Part shown: one piece after another, positions 8,862-17,026 of the stretch
How positions within the stretch are numbered: the first letter of the stretch is position 1
How the letters are laid out: the number at the start of each line of letters is the position of its first letter
NCBI GenBank assembly: GCA_015060165.1
Contig: SUZC01000009.1
Location: forward strand, 22,344 to 86,343
DNA from: Rikenellaceae bacterium
GTDB lineage: Bacteria > Bacteroidota > Bacteroidia > Bacteroidales > Rikenellaceae
Direction of reading: 5' to 3'
DNA length: 64,000 bases
Made by a program: the position numbers and the translations under genes
Notes under the pieces: generated by a model
Database searches by the model: none
Told to the model about the DNA's origin: nothing
What the model saw: only the letters and a program-made list of their open reading frames with translations

Positions 8862-8929
8862 AGCGGGGTACTTATGTGGGTTGACTGTATAATTTGGATG
8901 TCCCGTACTTATTGAAAAATGATAGTTTA

Positions 8930-9598
8930 TCAGGCCCGGCGCAACATCTCTATAAATTCGGGGGTAGATGCCATCAGGGGTTCCAACACAAACCACAATT
9001 CTCTGGCTTCGGTTGTGGCGGTTGGTTTATCTTTACGACTATCTTCCAAATACTCTGAATCAACGGGGTGAGAGTCTGCTATAAACTCTGCGAACCACGC
9101 CTTATGGCGAGTACGTAGCTCGCGCAAAGCGTCGATATCAAGCCCCTTTGAATGGAAATACTCTTGCCACAAAATTAGTAGATGATACTCTGGTCTTTTG
9201 GGTGAGATGTCGAACATAGACCCTTCCAGGCAATCGAGATCCTCCAACACCACATAGCAGAATGCCAGCGGAATATTCACGCTCATATGGTCTTCAGGAT
9301 CCATTGCCAGTAGGTTTTCCCACAAAGCTGCCGCCATCTCGACCTCGCCGATGTTCAGATAGTCGGTTGCCGAGGCATAGATGGTCTCGATTGCCGAGCG
9401 AGTGTTGGCATGCTCCCAATCGAGCTGCATCTCCTCATCGCCGATGTAATCAAACAGCTGCTGCACAGACTCAAAACGCATCTCAGCGGCCTGCTCCCAA
9501 TTGCTCATCTGGCGCGAGCGACGTAGCAAATCGCCAAAATTAGGGCTGTCGATCTGGAAATTGCCCAAAGCTGTGGGTGTTATTATAATATCTTTCAT
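8930..9598 (-). CDS. Helical-repeat (TPR-like) protein of unknown function
   Basis: A 222-residue protein without signal peptide or membrane segment. The middle (about residues 60-150) reads like tetratricopeptide helices, for example ATDYLNIGEVEMAAALWENLLAMDPEDH, so it may be a protein-protein adaptor. I do not recognise a named family. It lies 5 bp after the CstA-like gene and 68 bp before the exported hydrolase, and is probably in the same transcript. Acidic residues are frequent, and the C-terminus is short and charged. Confidence 0.7.
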   Translation of the reverse strand: MKDIIITPTALGNFQIDSPNFGDLLRRSRQMSNWEQAAEMRFESVQQLFDYIGDEEMQLDWEHANTRSAIETIYASATDYLNIGEVEMAAALWENLLAMDPEDHMSVNIPLAFCYVVLEDLDCLEGSMFDISPKRPEYHLLILWQEYFHSKGLDIDALRELRTRHKAWFAEFIADSHPVDSEYLEDSRKDKPTATTEARELWFVLEPLMASTPEFIEMLRRA

Positions 9599-9603
9599 AG
9601 CAA

Positions 9604-11031
9604 CTATTGCTGTGGTGATTTACGAATTCTTGACCACATAAATAGCGAGAGCGCAATTGTAACTACTCCGGCCAAAATGTAAGCCAACGTGCGATTGGGC
9701 ATACCTATGAATTGCTTCGATACGAACACAAACGACGTACATATATAGGTCATAAAGATTGCAGGCGGAATGGCTACCCAAATGTTTCTCTTATACTTAT
9801 GCAGGTATACTACAATCATCCATAGAGTTATTACCGACATAGCCTGATTAGTCCACGCGAAATAGCGCCATACAACATCAAAATCGACAAATATCAGAAC
9901 TACTCCGATAGCGAAAAGGGGCACAGCAATAGCAAATCGCTTGAGGAGTGACCGCTGCTCGATTTTGAATATGTCGGCTACGATAAGACGTGCCGAGCGA
10001 AATGCGGTGTCACCCGAGGTGATAGCCGCCGATACAACACCAAGCAAGGCAACCATTCCTCCCACTACGCCCAATGTAGCATTGGAAATGGTACTTACTG
10101 CCCAAGCGGCATCGTTCTTATGCTCAGCGAGTGTTGCAACCAAGGCATCGGGACCGTGGAAGAAAGCCATGCCGATAGCAGCCCAGATAAGTGCGATAAT
10201 CGACTCTGTAATCATCGAACCGTAGAATATCATTCGGGCCTCGCCCTCATTGTTCATACATCTTGCCATCAAGGGTGACTGAGTGGCGTGAAATCCCGAA
10301 ATTGCGCCACACGCTACCGTGATAAACAGAGTTGGGATAATAGGCATATCTGCAGCATTGGCCTGATAGTTACGTAAAGTCTCCATCGTAAGATTGGGGA
10401 TTGTGTAGTCACCCGTAATAAGAGTCACGAAAAGCCCCGCAGCCATAAATATCAACGCCATTCCGAACAGTGGATATATCTTGCCGATAAGTTTGTCGAT
10501 AGGCAACATCGTAGCGATGAAATAGTATACCAAAATAACAACGATCCAACCCCAATATGGAATCGATTCAAATATTCCGCTAAGGATGCTTGCAGGTGAA
10601 CGCATAAACACCACACCAACCAGCACGAGCAACACCAACGACAATGCGCGCATAAAGATAAGCGCATTTTTACCCAAATAGCGACCTATAATCTCCGGAA
10701 GACTCAGACCGTCATTACGCAACAGTATGACGCCCGACAAATAGTCGTGCATGGCACCTACAAAAATTCCGCCGAATGTTATCCATAAAAATACGACCGG
10801 ACCAAAGCAAGCTCCCATTATAGCTCCGAATATAGGACCTACGCCAGCGATGTTGAGCAACTGAATCATAAAAGTACGCCAGCGAGGCATCGGGATGTAA
10901 TCCACTCCGTCGTAGAGTGTAGCTGAGGGAACAGCCGCTTTTGTATCGATTCTACACACACGGTCAAGATATGCACCATAACCAAAATAGGCTGCTACAA
11001 GAAGCGATAAACAGATTAAAAAGGTTACCAT
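9604..11031 (-). CDS. cstA: CstA-family carbon starvation/pyruvate-type transporter
   Basis: A 475-residue inner-membrane protein with about a dozen hydrophobic helices. The N-terminal GYGAYLDRVCRID, the segment VDYIPMPRWRTFMIQLLNIAGVGPI split by the second helix, and GACFGPVVFLWITFGGIFVGAMHDYLSG are hallmark CstA family stretches. E. coli CstA and BtsT bring in pyruvate or peptides. This version is shorter than E. coli CstA (about 700 residues), as is usual in Bacteroidota. It is the first gene of the six-gene minus-strand run and has a promoter-like TAAATTTG 70 bp upstream. Substrate assignment is inference. Confidence 0.88.
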   Translation of the reverse strand: MVTFLICLSLLVAAYFGYGAYLDRVCRIDTKAAVPSATLYDGVDYIPMPRWRTFMIQLLNIAGVGPIFGAIMGACFGPVVFLWITFGGIFVGAMHDYLSGVILLRNDGLSLPEIIGRYLGKNALIFMRALSLVLLVLVGVVFMRSPASILSGIFESIPYWGWIVVILVYYFIATMLPIDKLIGKIYPLFGMALIFMAAGLFVTLITGDYTIPNLTMETLRNYQANAADMPIIPTLFITVACGAISGFHATQSPLMARCMNNEGEARMIFYGSMITESIIALIWAAIGMAFFHGPDALVATLAEHKNDAAWAVSTISNATLGVVGGMVALLGVVSAAITSGDTAFRSARLIVADIFKIEQRSLLKRFAIAVPLFAIGVVLIFVDFDVVWRYFAWTNQAMSVITLWMIVVYLHKYKRNIWVAIPPAIFMTYICTSFVFVSKQFIGMPNRTLAYILAGVVTIALSLFMWSRIRKSPQQ

Positions 11032-11099
11032 ATTATAATCAACAAATTTTTATATTAATATCCATATTTCCAAGCCCAACCAAATCAGGCTCTAAAATG

Positions 11100-11132
11100 C
11101 AAATTTACTAATTTTCCTACGAAAATAATCAA
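11100..11132 (-). promoter_or_regulatory. Probable promoter of the cstA operon
   Basis: TAAATTTG (minus strand, 11100-11107) fits the -7 box, and a TTGA at 11129-11132 lies about 21 bp upstream as a partial -33 box. This leaves a leader of about 60 nt before the cstA ATG. Confidence 0.5.
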
Positions 11133-11171
11133 TTTTTTACCATCAAGATTAACCAACTTGCAAAATTATTG

Positions 11172-11182
11172 CGATATTTGCA
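11172..11182 (+). promoter_or_regulatory. Probable promoter of tRNA-Thr
   Basis: GATATTTGCACCC has the TTTG-CACC end seen at stable-RNA promoters of this phylum but GA instead of TA at the front. It stands about 35 bp before the tRNA. No clear -33 box at normal spacing. Confidence 0.35.
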
Positions 11183-11212
11183 CCCGAAATAGGTCACACA
11201 CATGACCCTCAA

Positions 11213-11287
11213 GCTGAATTAGCTCAGTGGTAGAGCACTTCACTCGTAATGAAGGGGTCCCGAGTTCAAGTCTCGGATTCAGCTCCA
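11213..11287 (+). tRNA. tRNA-Thr (anticodon CGT)
   Basis: A complete cloverleaf: acceptor GCTGAAT pairs with ATTCAGC, the D arm is GCTC/GAGC, and the anticodon stem CTTCA/TGAAG frames the loop CTCGTAA with anticodon CGT, reading ACG. The T arm contains GTTCAAG. The 3' CCA is encoded, unlike the other two tRNAs in this window. A terminator follows directly. Confidence 0.97.
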
Positions 11288-11288
11288 T

Positions 11289-11317
11289 GAAAGACAACCT
11301 CGCAGTTGTCTTTTTTA
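11289..11317 (+). terminator. Terminator of tRNA-Thr
   Basis: Stem AAGACAAC/GTTGTCTT with a 6-nt loop, followed by a run of T. It begins two bases after the encoded CCA. Confidence 0.85.
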
Positions 11318-11385
11318 TTTTAATATAATCTTGCAAATCAGTGTATTATAAGCTTGCACCCCGCCGATACAACTCGTTTTTAGTC

Positions 11386-11439
11386 CTTAAAATTACTAAC
11401 AGACATTTGGTTTTTTACTTAGAAAATAGTAATTTTAAG
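11386..11439. repeat. 13-bp perfect inverted repeat between two tRNA genes
   Basis: The arms CTTAAAATTACTA (11386-11398) and its exact complement (11427-11439) are separated by 28 bp. There is no adjacent T-tract or gene start, so it is neither an obvious terminator nor an ordinary promoter. The surrounding 11318-11456 shows no coding sequence. Confidence 0.6.
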
Positions 11440-11458
11440 CAGAGAAAATTCAGAGTAA

Positions 11459-11497
11459 AAAAATAAAGGAGCGCGATTGCACTCCTTATATTTTTTT
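11459..11497. terminator. Bidirectional hairpin, terminator of tRNA-Ser
   Basis: Stem AAGGAG-GC paired with GC-CTCCTT, flanked by A-runs on the left and T-runs on the right. In the minus direction it lies just downstream of tRNA-Ser. Confidence 0.75.
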
Positions 11498-11506
11498 GTT
11501 CTTTTG

Positions 11507-11593
11507 CGGAAAAAGAGGGATTCGAACCCCCGGAACAGTTGCCCGTTCACCGCATTTCGAGTGCGGCCCGATCGACCACTCCGGCATTTTTCC
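11507..11593 (-). tRNA. tRNA-Ser (anticodon CGA)
   Basis: A type II tRNA with a long variable arm. Acceptor GGAAAAA pairs with TTTTTCC, and the anticodon stem CCGCA/TGCGG frames loop CTCGAAA, anticodon CGA, reading TCG. The T arm has GGTTCGAATCC. The 3' CCA is not encoded (discriminator G followed by CAA). The opposite strand gives a spurious short open frame. Confidence 0.97.
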
Positions 11594-11641
11594 AGTCTCG
11601 CTCAACGGACACAGAACCAGCCGTACATCCTTTAAGCGTGG

Positions 11642-11649
11642 CAAAGATA
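11642..11649 (-). promoter_or_regulatory. Promoter -7 box of tRNA-Ser
   Basis: TATCTTTG on the minus strand, about 50 bp upstream of the tRNA 5' end. A TTTTG at 11662-11666 is only 12 bp away, too close for a normal -33 element. Confidence 0.5.
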
Positions 11650-11672
11650 GTATCTTTTTTGCAAAAGTGTTC

Positions 11673-11700
11673 TTTCGCGTGTGAAAAAATATTAACTTTG
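11673..11700 (+). promoter_or_regulatory. Promoter of queD-polA
   Basis: TAACTTTG at 11693-11700 fits the -7 box; TTTC at 11673-11676 is a possible -33 element at 16 bp. The queD ATG follows about 47 bp downstream. The box also rules out the longer upstream reading of queD as necessary. Confidence 0.55.
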
Positions 11701-11746
11701 TCGTTGGCCTGTTGTCGCTATGGCTAGGCCTACAATATTTTGCATT

Positions 11747-12199
11747 ATGGCTACAATTCGACTAACAAAAGAGTTTACATTCGAAGCAGCTCATTCTCTG
11801 GAGGGATACGACGGTGCGTGCCGCGAAATACACGGTCATTCGTATCGTTTGATGGTCACAATCAAAGGTGAGCCTTCACAAGATTCGTACGACCCCAAGC
11901 AGGGTATGGTAATGGACTTCGGCTTGCTCAAACGTATTGTTAACGAGCAAATTGTATCGCAATTTGATCACTCGTTTATTGTGCGACGTACCCAGCAGGG
12001 CTTAGCCTTGCGCGATATGCTTTCGGAACATTACAGCAATCTTGTTATGGTTGATTATCAGCCCACCTGCGAGAATTTGCTGGCCGATTTTGCCGAGCGA
12101 CTGCTTGAATCTCTGCCCGACGAGGTGGAGCTCTATTCGTTACGCCTGCACGAGACAGCCACCTCGTATGCCGAGTGGTACGCCGAGGATAACCTTTAA
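11747..12199 (+). CDS. queD: 6-carboxy-5,6,7,8-tetrahydropterin synthase (QueD/PTPS family)
   Basis: Converts dihydroneopterin triphosphate to 6-carboxytetrahydropterin, an early step of queuosine (7-deazaguanine) biosynthesis, in the cytoplasm. The 150-residue protein has the family's zinc ligands H16 (FEAAHSL) and H29/H31 (IHGHSY), and the catalytic cysteine C25 in GACREIHGH, the spacing of QueD rather than of animal PTPS. PTCENL and LHETATSYAEW match the substrate-binding end. An in-frame start nine codons upstream exists, but the family begins at the chosen ATG. It is 17 bp before polA and likely shares its transcript. Confidence 0.92.
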   Translation: MATIRLTKEFTFEAAHSLEGYDGACREIHGHSYRLMVTIKGEPSQDSYDPKQGMVMDFGLLKRIVNEQIVSQFDHSFIVRRTQQGLALRDMLSEHYSNLVMVDYQPTCENLLADFAERLLESLPDEVELYSLRLHETATSYAEWYAEDNL

Positions 12200-12216
12200 C
12201 AGTAAAAAGTACGATT

Positions 12217-15216
12217 TTGAAACGACTCTTTCTTATCGACGCCTACGCGCTCGTATTCAAATACTACTATGCCTTTATGGGGCGTCCTATGCGCAATCGC
12301 CAGGGGATGAACACATCTATTCTGTTTGGATTCACCAAGTTTCTGCGCGATATTCAGAAGCGTGAATCACCCGACTTGCTAGGTGTAGCGCTCGATCCCA
12401 AGGGTGGCTCCTTCCGCAACCAGATGTTTGCCGACTACAAGGCTAACCGCCCCGAGACTCCCGAAGATATTATCGCATCGGTGCCATATCTGTGCCGCCT
12501 GCTCAAGGCTATGCGTATTCCCGTTTACGAGATTGATGGCTATGAGGCCGACGATGTTATTGGAACATTGGCATTTCGCGGTTCGGAGGCGGGCTACGAT
12601 GTCTATATGGTCACTCCCGACAAGGATTATGGCCAGCTTGTGGGACCTAATCGAAAGCTCTACAAACAAAAGGGCGATGGCGTGGAGATTATCGACTCGG
12701 AGGCTATTTGTACAAAGTATGGCATTTCAGATCCTATTCTGGTGCGCGATATTCTGGCTATATGGGGTGACGCATCAGACAATATTCCAGGAGTGCCGGG
12801 CATTGGAGAGAAGGGAGCTTGTAAATTGGTTGGCGAATGGGGTGAAGCCGAGAACATCCTTGCCAATGCTCACAATATAAAAGGAAAGCAGGGAGAGAAA
12901 ATTGCTGCCTGGGGCGATAAGTTACTCCTGGCAAAGCAGCTCACGACTATATGCACAGAGGTGCCAGTGGAATTCAATCCCGATGATTTGGCTATCTGTC
13001 CGCCCAACGTAGAGGAGCTTAAGGCTTTGTATGCCGAGCTCGATTTTACCATGTTCATGCGTGAACTTCAAACTCTCGCGCCAGTTGCTGACGTCCCTAT
13101 CCCAAATCAAGCAGCGCAGCGTCAGGTTGCCGAGGTATCACCTGTCAAATCAACGGACAAGAAGCGTCAATCGATGGCCGAACAAGGTGATTTGTTTGCA
13201 GCCTTTGCTGCCCCAGAGCCTGCCCCAGTGTCAGTCGCAAAGTCGGAGATGGTATCTTCGGATTCCACAGCGACTGTTCCCGTTGCCGATTTGTTCTCGA
13301 CAGTCGATTCTAATGTAAATATTGCAGCTACAACCATATCTGCACCTTCACCAGCAACAACGGTTAGCTCAGAAACTATTTCTAACGAGGAGAATCCTGT
13401 TGAGCCATTTGCGACGGCAGCTTCAACACCTCATACATATCATCTCATTACCGAGATTGCTGATCTACAGTCACTTGTGGATCGATTGATGAAATGTCGT
13501 GAATTTTGTTTCGATACCGAAACTACAGGTTTTGATATCTTCAACGATCGTATTGTGGGTATGTCGTTTGCCATAGAAGCTCACGAAGCGTGGTATGTGC
13601 AATTTACACCCGTAAATAGCTCCGCGTTTGCCGATGTTGTGCGACCTCTTTTTGAAGCGGAGCATATCACAAAGGTTGCACAAAACATTAAGTTTGATAT
13701 TATGGTGCTCTCGCGTTTGGGCATAGAGGTTCGTGGTCGCAAAATCGATACTATGATTCTACACTATCTGCTGGATGCCGAATCACGTCATAATATGAAC
13801 TATCTCGCTGAGAGATATCTCAATTACTCACCAATAGCCATTGAAACACTCATAGGCAAGGGTACGCGTCAACTCACTATGGATCAAGTCAACATAATGA
13901 ACGTTAAGGAGTACGCTGCCGAGGATGCCGACATCACAATGCAGCTCAAAGAGGTGCTGTGGCCCGAGGTTGTGGCTCAGGGTCTTGAAGAGTTATATTT
14001 GAAGATTGAGGAGCCAATGATTGATGTTTTAGTCGATATGGAACTTGCCGGCGTGAAGATCGATTCACAAATTTTGGCTGACTACTCTGTCGAACTCAAT
14101 AAGATGCTTGAGGAGTTGGAACGCGAAATCCGTGAGATTGCAGATGAACCTACGCTTAATGTCAACTCTGCCCGCCAATTAGGCGAGGTGTTATTTGCCA
14201 AGCTACGCATCACTGACAAGCCTAAGATGACCAAGACCCGCCAATTCAGTACCGATGAGGATTATCTGCAAGGCTTTGCACATTCGCATCGAATCGTGGA
14301 GTTGATTTTGCAGTATCGTGGTGTGAAGAAGTTGTTATCGACCTACATCGAGGCTTTGCCATTGCTGGTTAACCGTTCAACGGGGCGCATACATACATCG
14401 TTCAATCAGGCAGTTACCGCGACAGGCCGATTATCATCAACCAATCCTAATTTGCAAAACATTCCCGTTCGCGATGAGTTGGGCCGCCGTATCCGCGAGG
14501 CTTTTGTTCCTGCCGATGACGAGCATCTACTCTTCTCGGCCGATTATAGTCAGGTGGAACTTCGATTGATGGCGCATCTGAGTGGCGATGAATCGCTCAT
14601 TGAGGCTTTTGCGCAGGGTGAGGATATCCACTCTTCGACTGCCGCAAAACTATTCCACAAGGGTATCGACGAGGTCACATCGGAGGAACGTCGCCGAGCC
14701 AAGACAGCCAATTTCGGTATAATCTATGGTATTTCAGCATTTGGCCTGAGCCAGCGATTGGATATTCCTCGCAAGGAGGCTAAGGAGTTGATTGAAGGAT
14801 ACTTCGCCACCTATCCCAAAGTGAAGGAGTATATGGATGGAGCAATTGCTGATGCCCGTGAGAAGGGATATGTAGAGACCGCTTTCGGTCGTCGTCGCGC
14901 ATTGCGCGATATAACATCCCGCAACGCTGTGGCCCGAGGTGTTGCTGAGCGAAATGCCATAAATGCGCCTATCCAAGGTAGCGCTGCCGATATTATGAAG
15001 CTGGCGATGATTGAGATTCGCCGCCGTTTCCGCGAGGAGGGCATCCGTTCGAAGATGATTTTGCAGGTTCACGATGAGGTTATTGTCGACCTTATCATAT
15101 CAGAGCGCGAGGCTGTTGAGCGTATCGTGAAGGAGTCGATGGAGGGCGTAGCGAAGTTGCGAGTACCGCTTATTTCGGATATGGGTGTAGGAACGAACTG
15201 GCTGGAAGCACATTAA
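12217..15216 (+). CDS. polA: DNA polymerase I
   Basis: Fills gaps and removes RNA primers during replication and repair. The 999-residue protein starts with TTG, giving KRLFLIDAYALVFKYYYAF, the conserved PolA N-terminus; no ATG fits. Residues 1 to about 290 form the 5' nuclease (EADDVIGTLA, GDASDNIPGVPGIG). About 295-410 is a low-complexity linker rich in A, P, S, T and V, longer than usual. The 3'-5' exonuclease near 415-600 keeps DTET (433-436), NIKFD and the late YAAEDAD, so proofreading is probably active. The polymerase has motif A DYSQVELR (from D776), motif B RRAKTANFGIIYG and motif C QVHDE (H952-E954). The extra linker explains why it exceeds the 928 residues of E. coli PolA. Confidence 0.97.
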   Translation: MKRLFLIDAYALVFKYYYAFMGRPMRNRQGMNTSILFGFTKFLRDIQKRESPDLLGVALDPKGGSFRNQMFADYKANRPETPEDIIASVPYLCRLLKAMRIPVYEIDGYEADDVIGTLAFRGSEAGYDVYMVTPDKDYGQLVGPNRKLYKQKGDGVEIIDSEAICTKYGISDPILVRDILAIWGDASDNIPGVPGIGEKGACKLVGEWGEAENILANAHNIKGKQGEKIAAWGDKLLLAKQLTTICTEVPVEFNPDDLAICPPNVEELKALYAELDFTMFMRELQTLAPVADVPIPNQAAQRQVAEVSPVKSTDKKRQSMAEQGDLFAAFAAPEPAPVSVAKSEMVSSDSTATVPVADLFSTVDSNVNIAATTISAPSPATTVSSETISNEENPVEPFATAASTPHTYHLITEIADLQSLVDRLMKCREFCFDTETTGFDIFNDRIVGMSFAIEAHEAWYVQFTPVNSSAFADVVRPLFEAEHITKVAQNIKFDIMVLSRLGIEVRGRKIDTMILHYLLDAESRHNMNYLAERYLNYSPIAIETLIGKGTRQLTMDQVNIMNVKEYAAEDADITMQLKEVLWPEVVAQGLEELYLKIEEPMIDVLVDMELAGVKIDSQILADYSVELNKMLEELEREIREIADEPTLNVNSARQLGEVLFAKLRITDKPKMTKTRQFSTDEDYLQGFAHSHRIVELILQYRGVKKLLSTYIEALPLLVNRSTGRIHTSFNQAVTATGRLSSTNPNLQNIPVRDELGRRIREAFVPADDEHLLFSADYSQVELRLMAHLSGDESLIEAFAQGEDIHSSTAAKLFHKGIDEVTSEERRRAKTANFGIIYGISAFGLSQRLDIPRKEAKELIEGYFATYPKVKEYMDGAIADAREKGYVETAFGRRRALRDITSRNAVARGVAERNAINAPIQGSAADIMKLAMIEIRRRFREEGIRSKMILQVHDEVIVDLIISEREAVERIVKESMEGVAKLRVPLISDMGVGTNWLEAH

Positions 15217-15221
15217 ATAAT

Positions 15222-15259
15222 AAAAAAAAGAGTAGGATTCAGCCTACTCTTCTTTTTTT
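15222..15259. terminator. Bidirectional terminator between polA and DUF5672-like gene
   Basis: Stem AAGAGTAGG (15228-15236) pairs with CCTACTCTT (15243-15251), with A-run before and T-run after, so it works in both directions. It overlaps the last codons of the convergent minus-strand gene. Confidence 0.85.
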
Positions 15260-16017
15260 ATAATATCCTTCCAGAATTTCCACATACGGGGTTTGGTCCA
15301 GCTATGGCAACCCATGGGCAACTGTTTGTTACACAATTTATAGCAATAGGCGGGGTTGGTGTCGAATGCAAATTCCAAAGCCTCACGCCACTCCGGATAG
15401 CGGAAATGTTGAGGTACGGTGGCCCAAAAAACATCTTCGTTGAAGAAGTGCCCCGATGTGTTGTTATATTGTTCTATCTGCGCGCCGCACTCATCACAAG
15501 CCTTGATAAAACTACCCACTCGACGCAGGGTCAATCCTCCATTACCTACTCGGCCATACAAATCGGAGCGGCAAGGTTCGCCCTTGCGGTGTTTGGTCCA
15601 AGCTCTGAGTGCCATATATTGCTTAATAATCGGCAAGTCGTAAACCGCACGTCGCACCCACGGTGCAGCCACGCAGTCGTAACCTTTGGCGGTCCACTTG
15701 CTCAGCTCGTCGCGGAAAATCCAAGCGTCGTTGTGGCAAATAAGCATATAATCATACCCCTCGAACATTCGGTAAAACTTCTCCGAGAGCATCATTTTAT
15801 TATAGCCTGCAATGCCGTTGCGGCTACCCAACCACTCATCGCTCACGCGGATAATCTCTGTTGCGGGACATATCTGCTCAATTCCTTCCAAGTCCAAATC
15901 TTCGGGAGCAACAATTGCGTGGGGCCATTTGTTGAGTACCTCACGGTTGTGTCGCATAGCACGTGCCTCATCGGGCGTGGGTCGGCGATATATGGGAATT
16001 AAAACTATGGTCTTCAT
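15244..16017 (-). CDS. DUF5672-like glycosyltransferase-fold protein
   Basis: A 257-residue cytoplasmic protein starting MKTIVLIPIYRRPTPDEARA. The order of motifs (I-P-I-Y at the N-terminus, VAPEDLDLEGI, then GYDYMLICHNDAWIF with an acidic metal-type motif, WVRRAVYDLP, VGNGGLTLRRV and FFNEDVFWA) fits the DUF5672 group of GT-A-like transferases. Donor and acceptor are unknown. Another in-frame ATG exists at 16074, but the extra 19 residues are not part of the fold. It lies 76 bp behind the next glycosyltransferase-like gene, and both may decorate a surface glycan. Confidence 0.72.
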   Translation of the reverse strand: MKTIVLIPIYRRPTPDEARAMRHNREVLNKWPHAIVAPEDLDLEGIEQICPATEIIRVSDEWLGSRNGIAGYNKMMLSEKFYRMFEGYDYMLICHNDAWIFRDELSKWTAKGYDCVAAPWVRRAVYDLPIIKQYMALRAWTKHRKGEPCRSDLYGRVGNGGLTLRRVGSFIKACDECGAQIEQYNNTSGHFFNEDVFWATVPQHFRYPEWREALEFAFDTNPAYCYKLCNKQLPMGCHSWTKPRMWKFWKDIIKKEE

Positions 16018-16093
16018 TATCTTCTGTTCTACTCTACAATTATTGCTACTTTCGTTTAGCATCGTGTCAGGCAAACGGCTTAATTTGCCGACT

Positions 16094-16978
16094 CTATTTC
16101 CTCTTGCGGCGGGCAGCTCGCAATCTATAACTCAAATACTTAAACGGCAACGCCCACGAGGAACTCCGAGTTGGATAGCGGACGATGTGGCGCAATCCGT
16201 TAGAAAAACTCTGCTTGTCGAAAAATCCCTTTTGCCACATAAAACGCATATATGCGTAATCGCTATCCTGATGAAAACGCCTAAGCTCGGCCTCGCTCAT
16301 CGGATAAGCCACGATTGGCAGATGCTCACGCCACTTGTCGCACAACTGCTGCATAGTCTTGAACCACGCATCCGAATAGGCTCCTTCGGAGTAGTGAACA
16401 ACATCAACCAAGTTGCAGACCCAATTCTTATGGCTCTGCGCAACCGACAACGTGAAGTCGATGTCGTAGCCGTGAAATCCATCTAACAACACCTCGTCGA
16501 AACGATGCTCGGCCCACACTTCGCGCCTTACAAACAGGCACATTCCATCGAGTGTCACCACCTGCGAGTAATCCTCCTTTGCCGAGCTCTCGCTATGCTT
16601 CTTGTGGAGCTTGCCACGCATAAACTGCACATAGTGTGAGCGGGTATCACGTCGGCCCAATCGCCACCCAATCGGGCAGTCGGTCTTGATAATACTTCCA
16701 GCAAATCCCACCACTCCGCAGCTATCCTCACTGAGTTTCTCGGCAATCACGCGACCCCAATTCGGGGTGAGGAACTCGACATCTTCGTGAACAAAGCAGA
16801 GATATGGATAGCGGGCCTGCTCGGCACATCTATTATATATACGACAAATGCCATCGCCTACCTCACGATTGTCGAATGCAATCATTTGGTACTCCACGTC
16901 ACCTATCGTTTGAGCAATGTTTTCGCTGAGTTTTGCCACCCTTTCGGGGCGCACAGAGCAGCAAATAATGGTAAACAC
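16094..16978 (-). CDS. Family 2-like glycosyltransferase (StrF-type)
   Basis: A 294-residue protein with a GT-A fold signature: an N-terminal FTIICCSVRPERV strand, the nucleotide/metal motif FVHEDVEF near 62-69, LDGMCLFVRREVW and GFHGYDIDFTLS, where the family keeps G-x-D-x-D-F. It matches the Glyco_tranf_2_5/StrF-like group. The C-terminus is strongly basic (RLRAARRKRK), which may bind membrane or nucleic-acid phosphate. It probably forms a small operon with the DUF5672-like gene and lies 48 bp downstream of the FAD oxidoreductase. The sugar and acceptor cannot be told from sequence. Confidence 0.82.
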   Translation of the reverse strand: MFTIICCSVRPERVAKLSENIAQTIGDVEYQMIAFDNREVGDGICRIYNRCAEQARYPYLCFVHEDVEFLTPNWGRVIAEKLSEDSCGVVGFAGSIIKTDCPIGWRLGRRDTRSHYVQFMRGKLHKKHSESSAKEDYSQVVTLDGMCLFVRREVWAEHRFDEVLLDGFHGYDIDFTLSVAQSHKNWVCNLVDVVHYSEGAYSDAWFKTMQQLCDKWREHLPIVAYPMSEAELRRFHQDSDYAYMRFMWQKGFFDKQSFSNGLRHIVRYPTRSSSWALPFKYLSYRLRAARRKRK

Positions 16979-17026
16979 TATAATTGAAAGTATTTTGTTT
17001 TGGTTGTTTTCGTCTAAATGCGGCAG

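Noticed and set aside
8862..8996. N-terminal extension of the exported hydrolase
   Set aside because: It would place 45 residues ahead of a clear signal peptide and overlaps the preceding gene.
11496..11684. Short plus-strand open frame with GIRTPGTVARSPHF
   Set aside because: It is the antisense translation of tRNA-Ser, a common false call.
15304..16002. 232-codon plus-strand open frame inside the DUF5672-like gene
   Set aside because: Shadow of a gene with recognisable motifs; no promoter or family pattern of its own.
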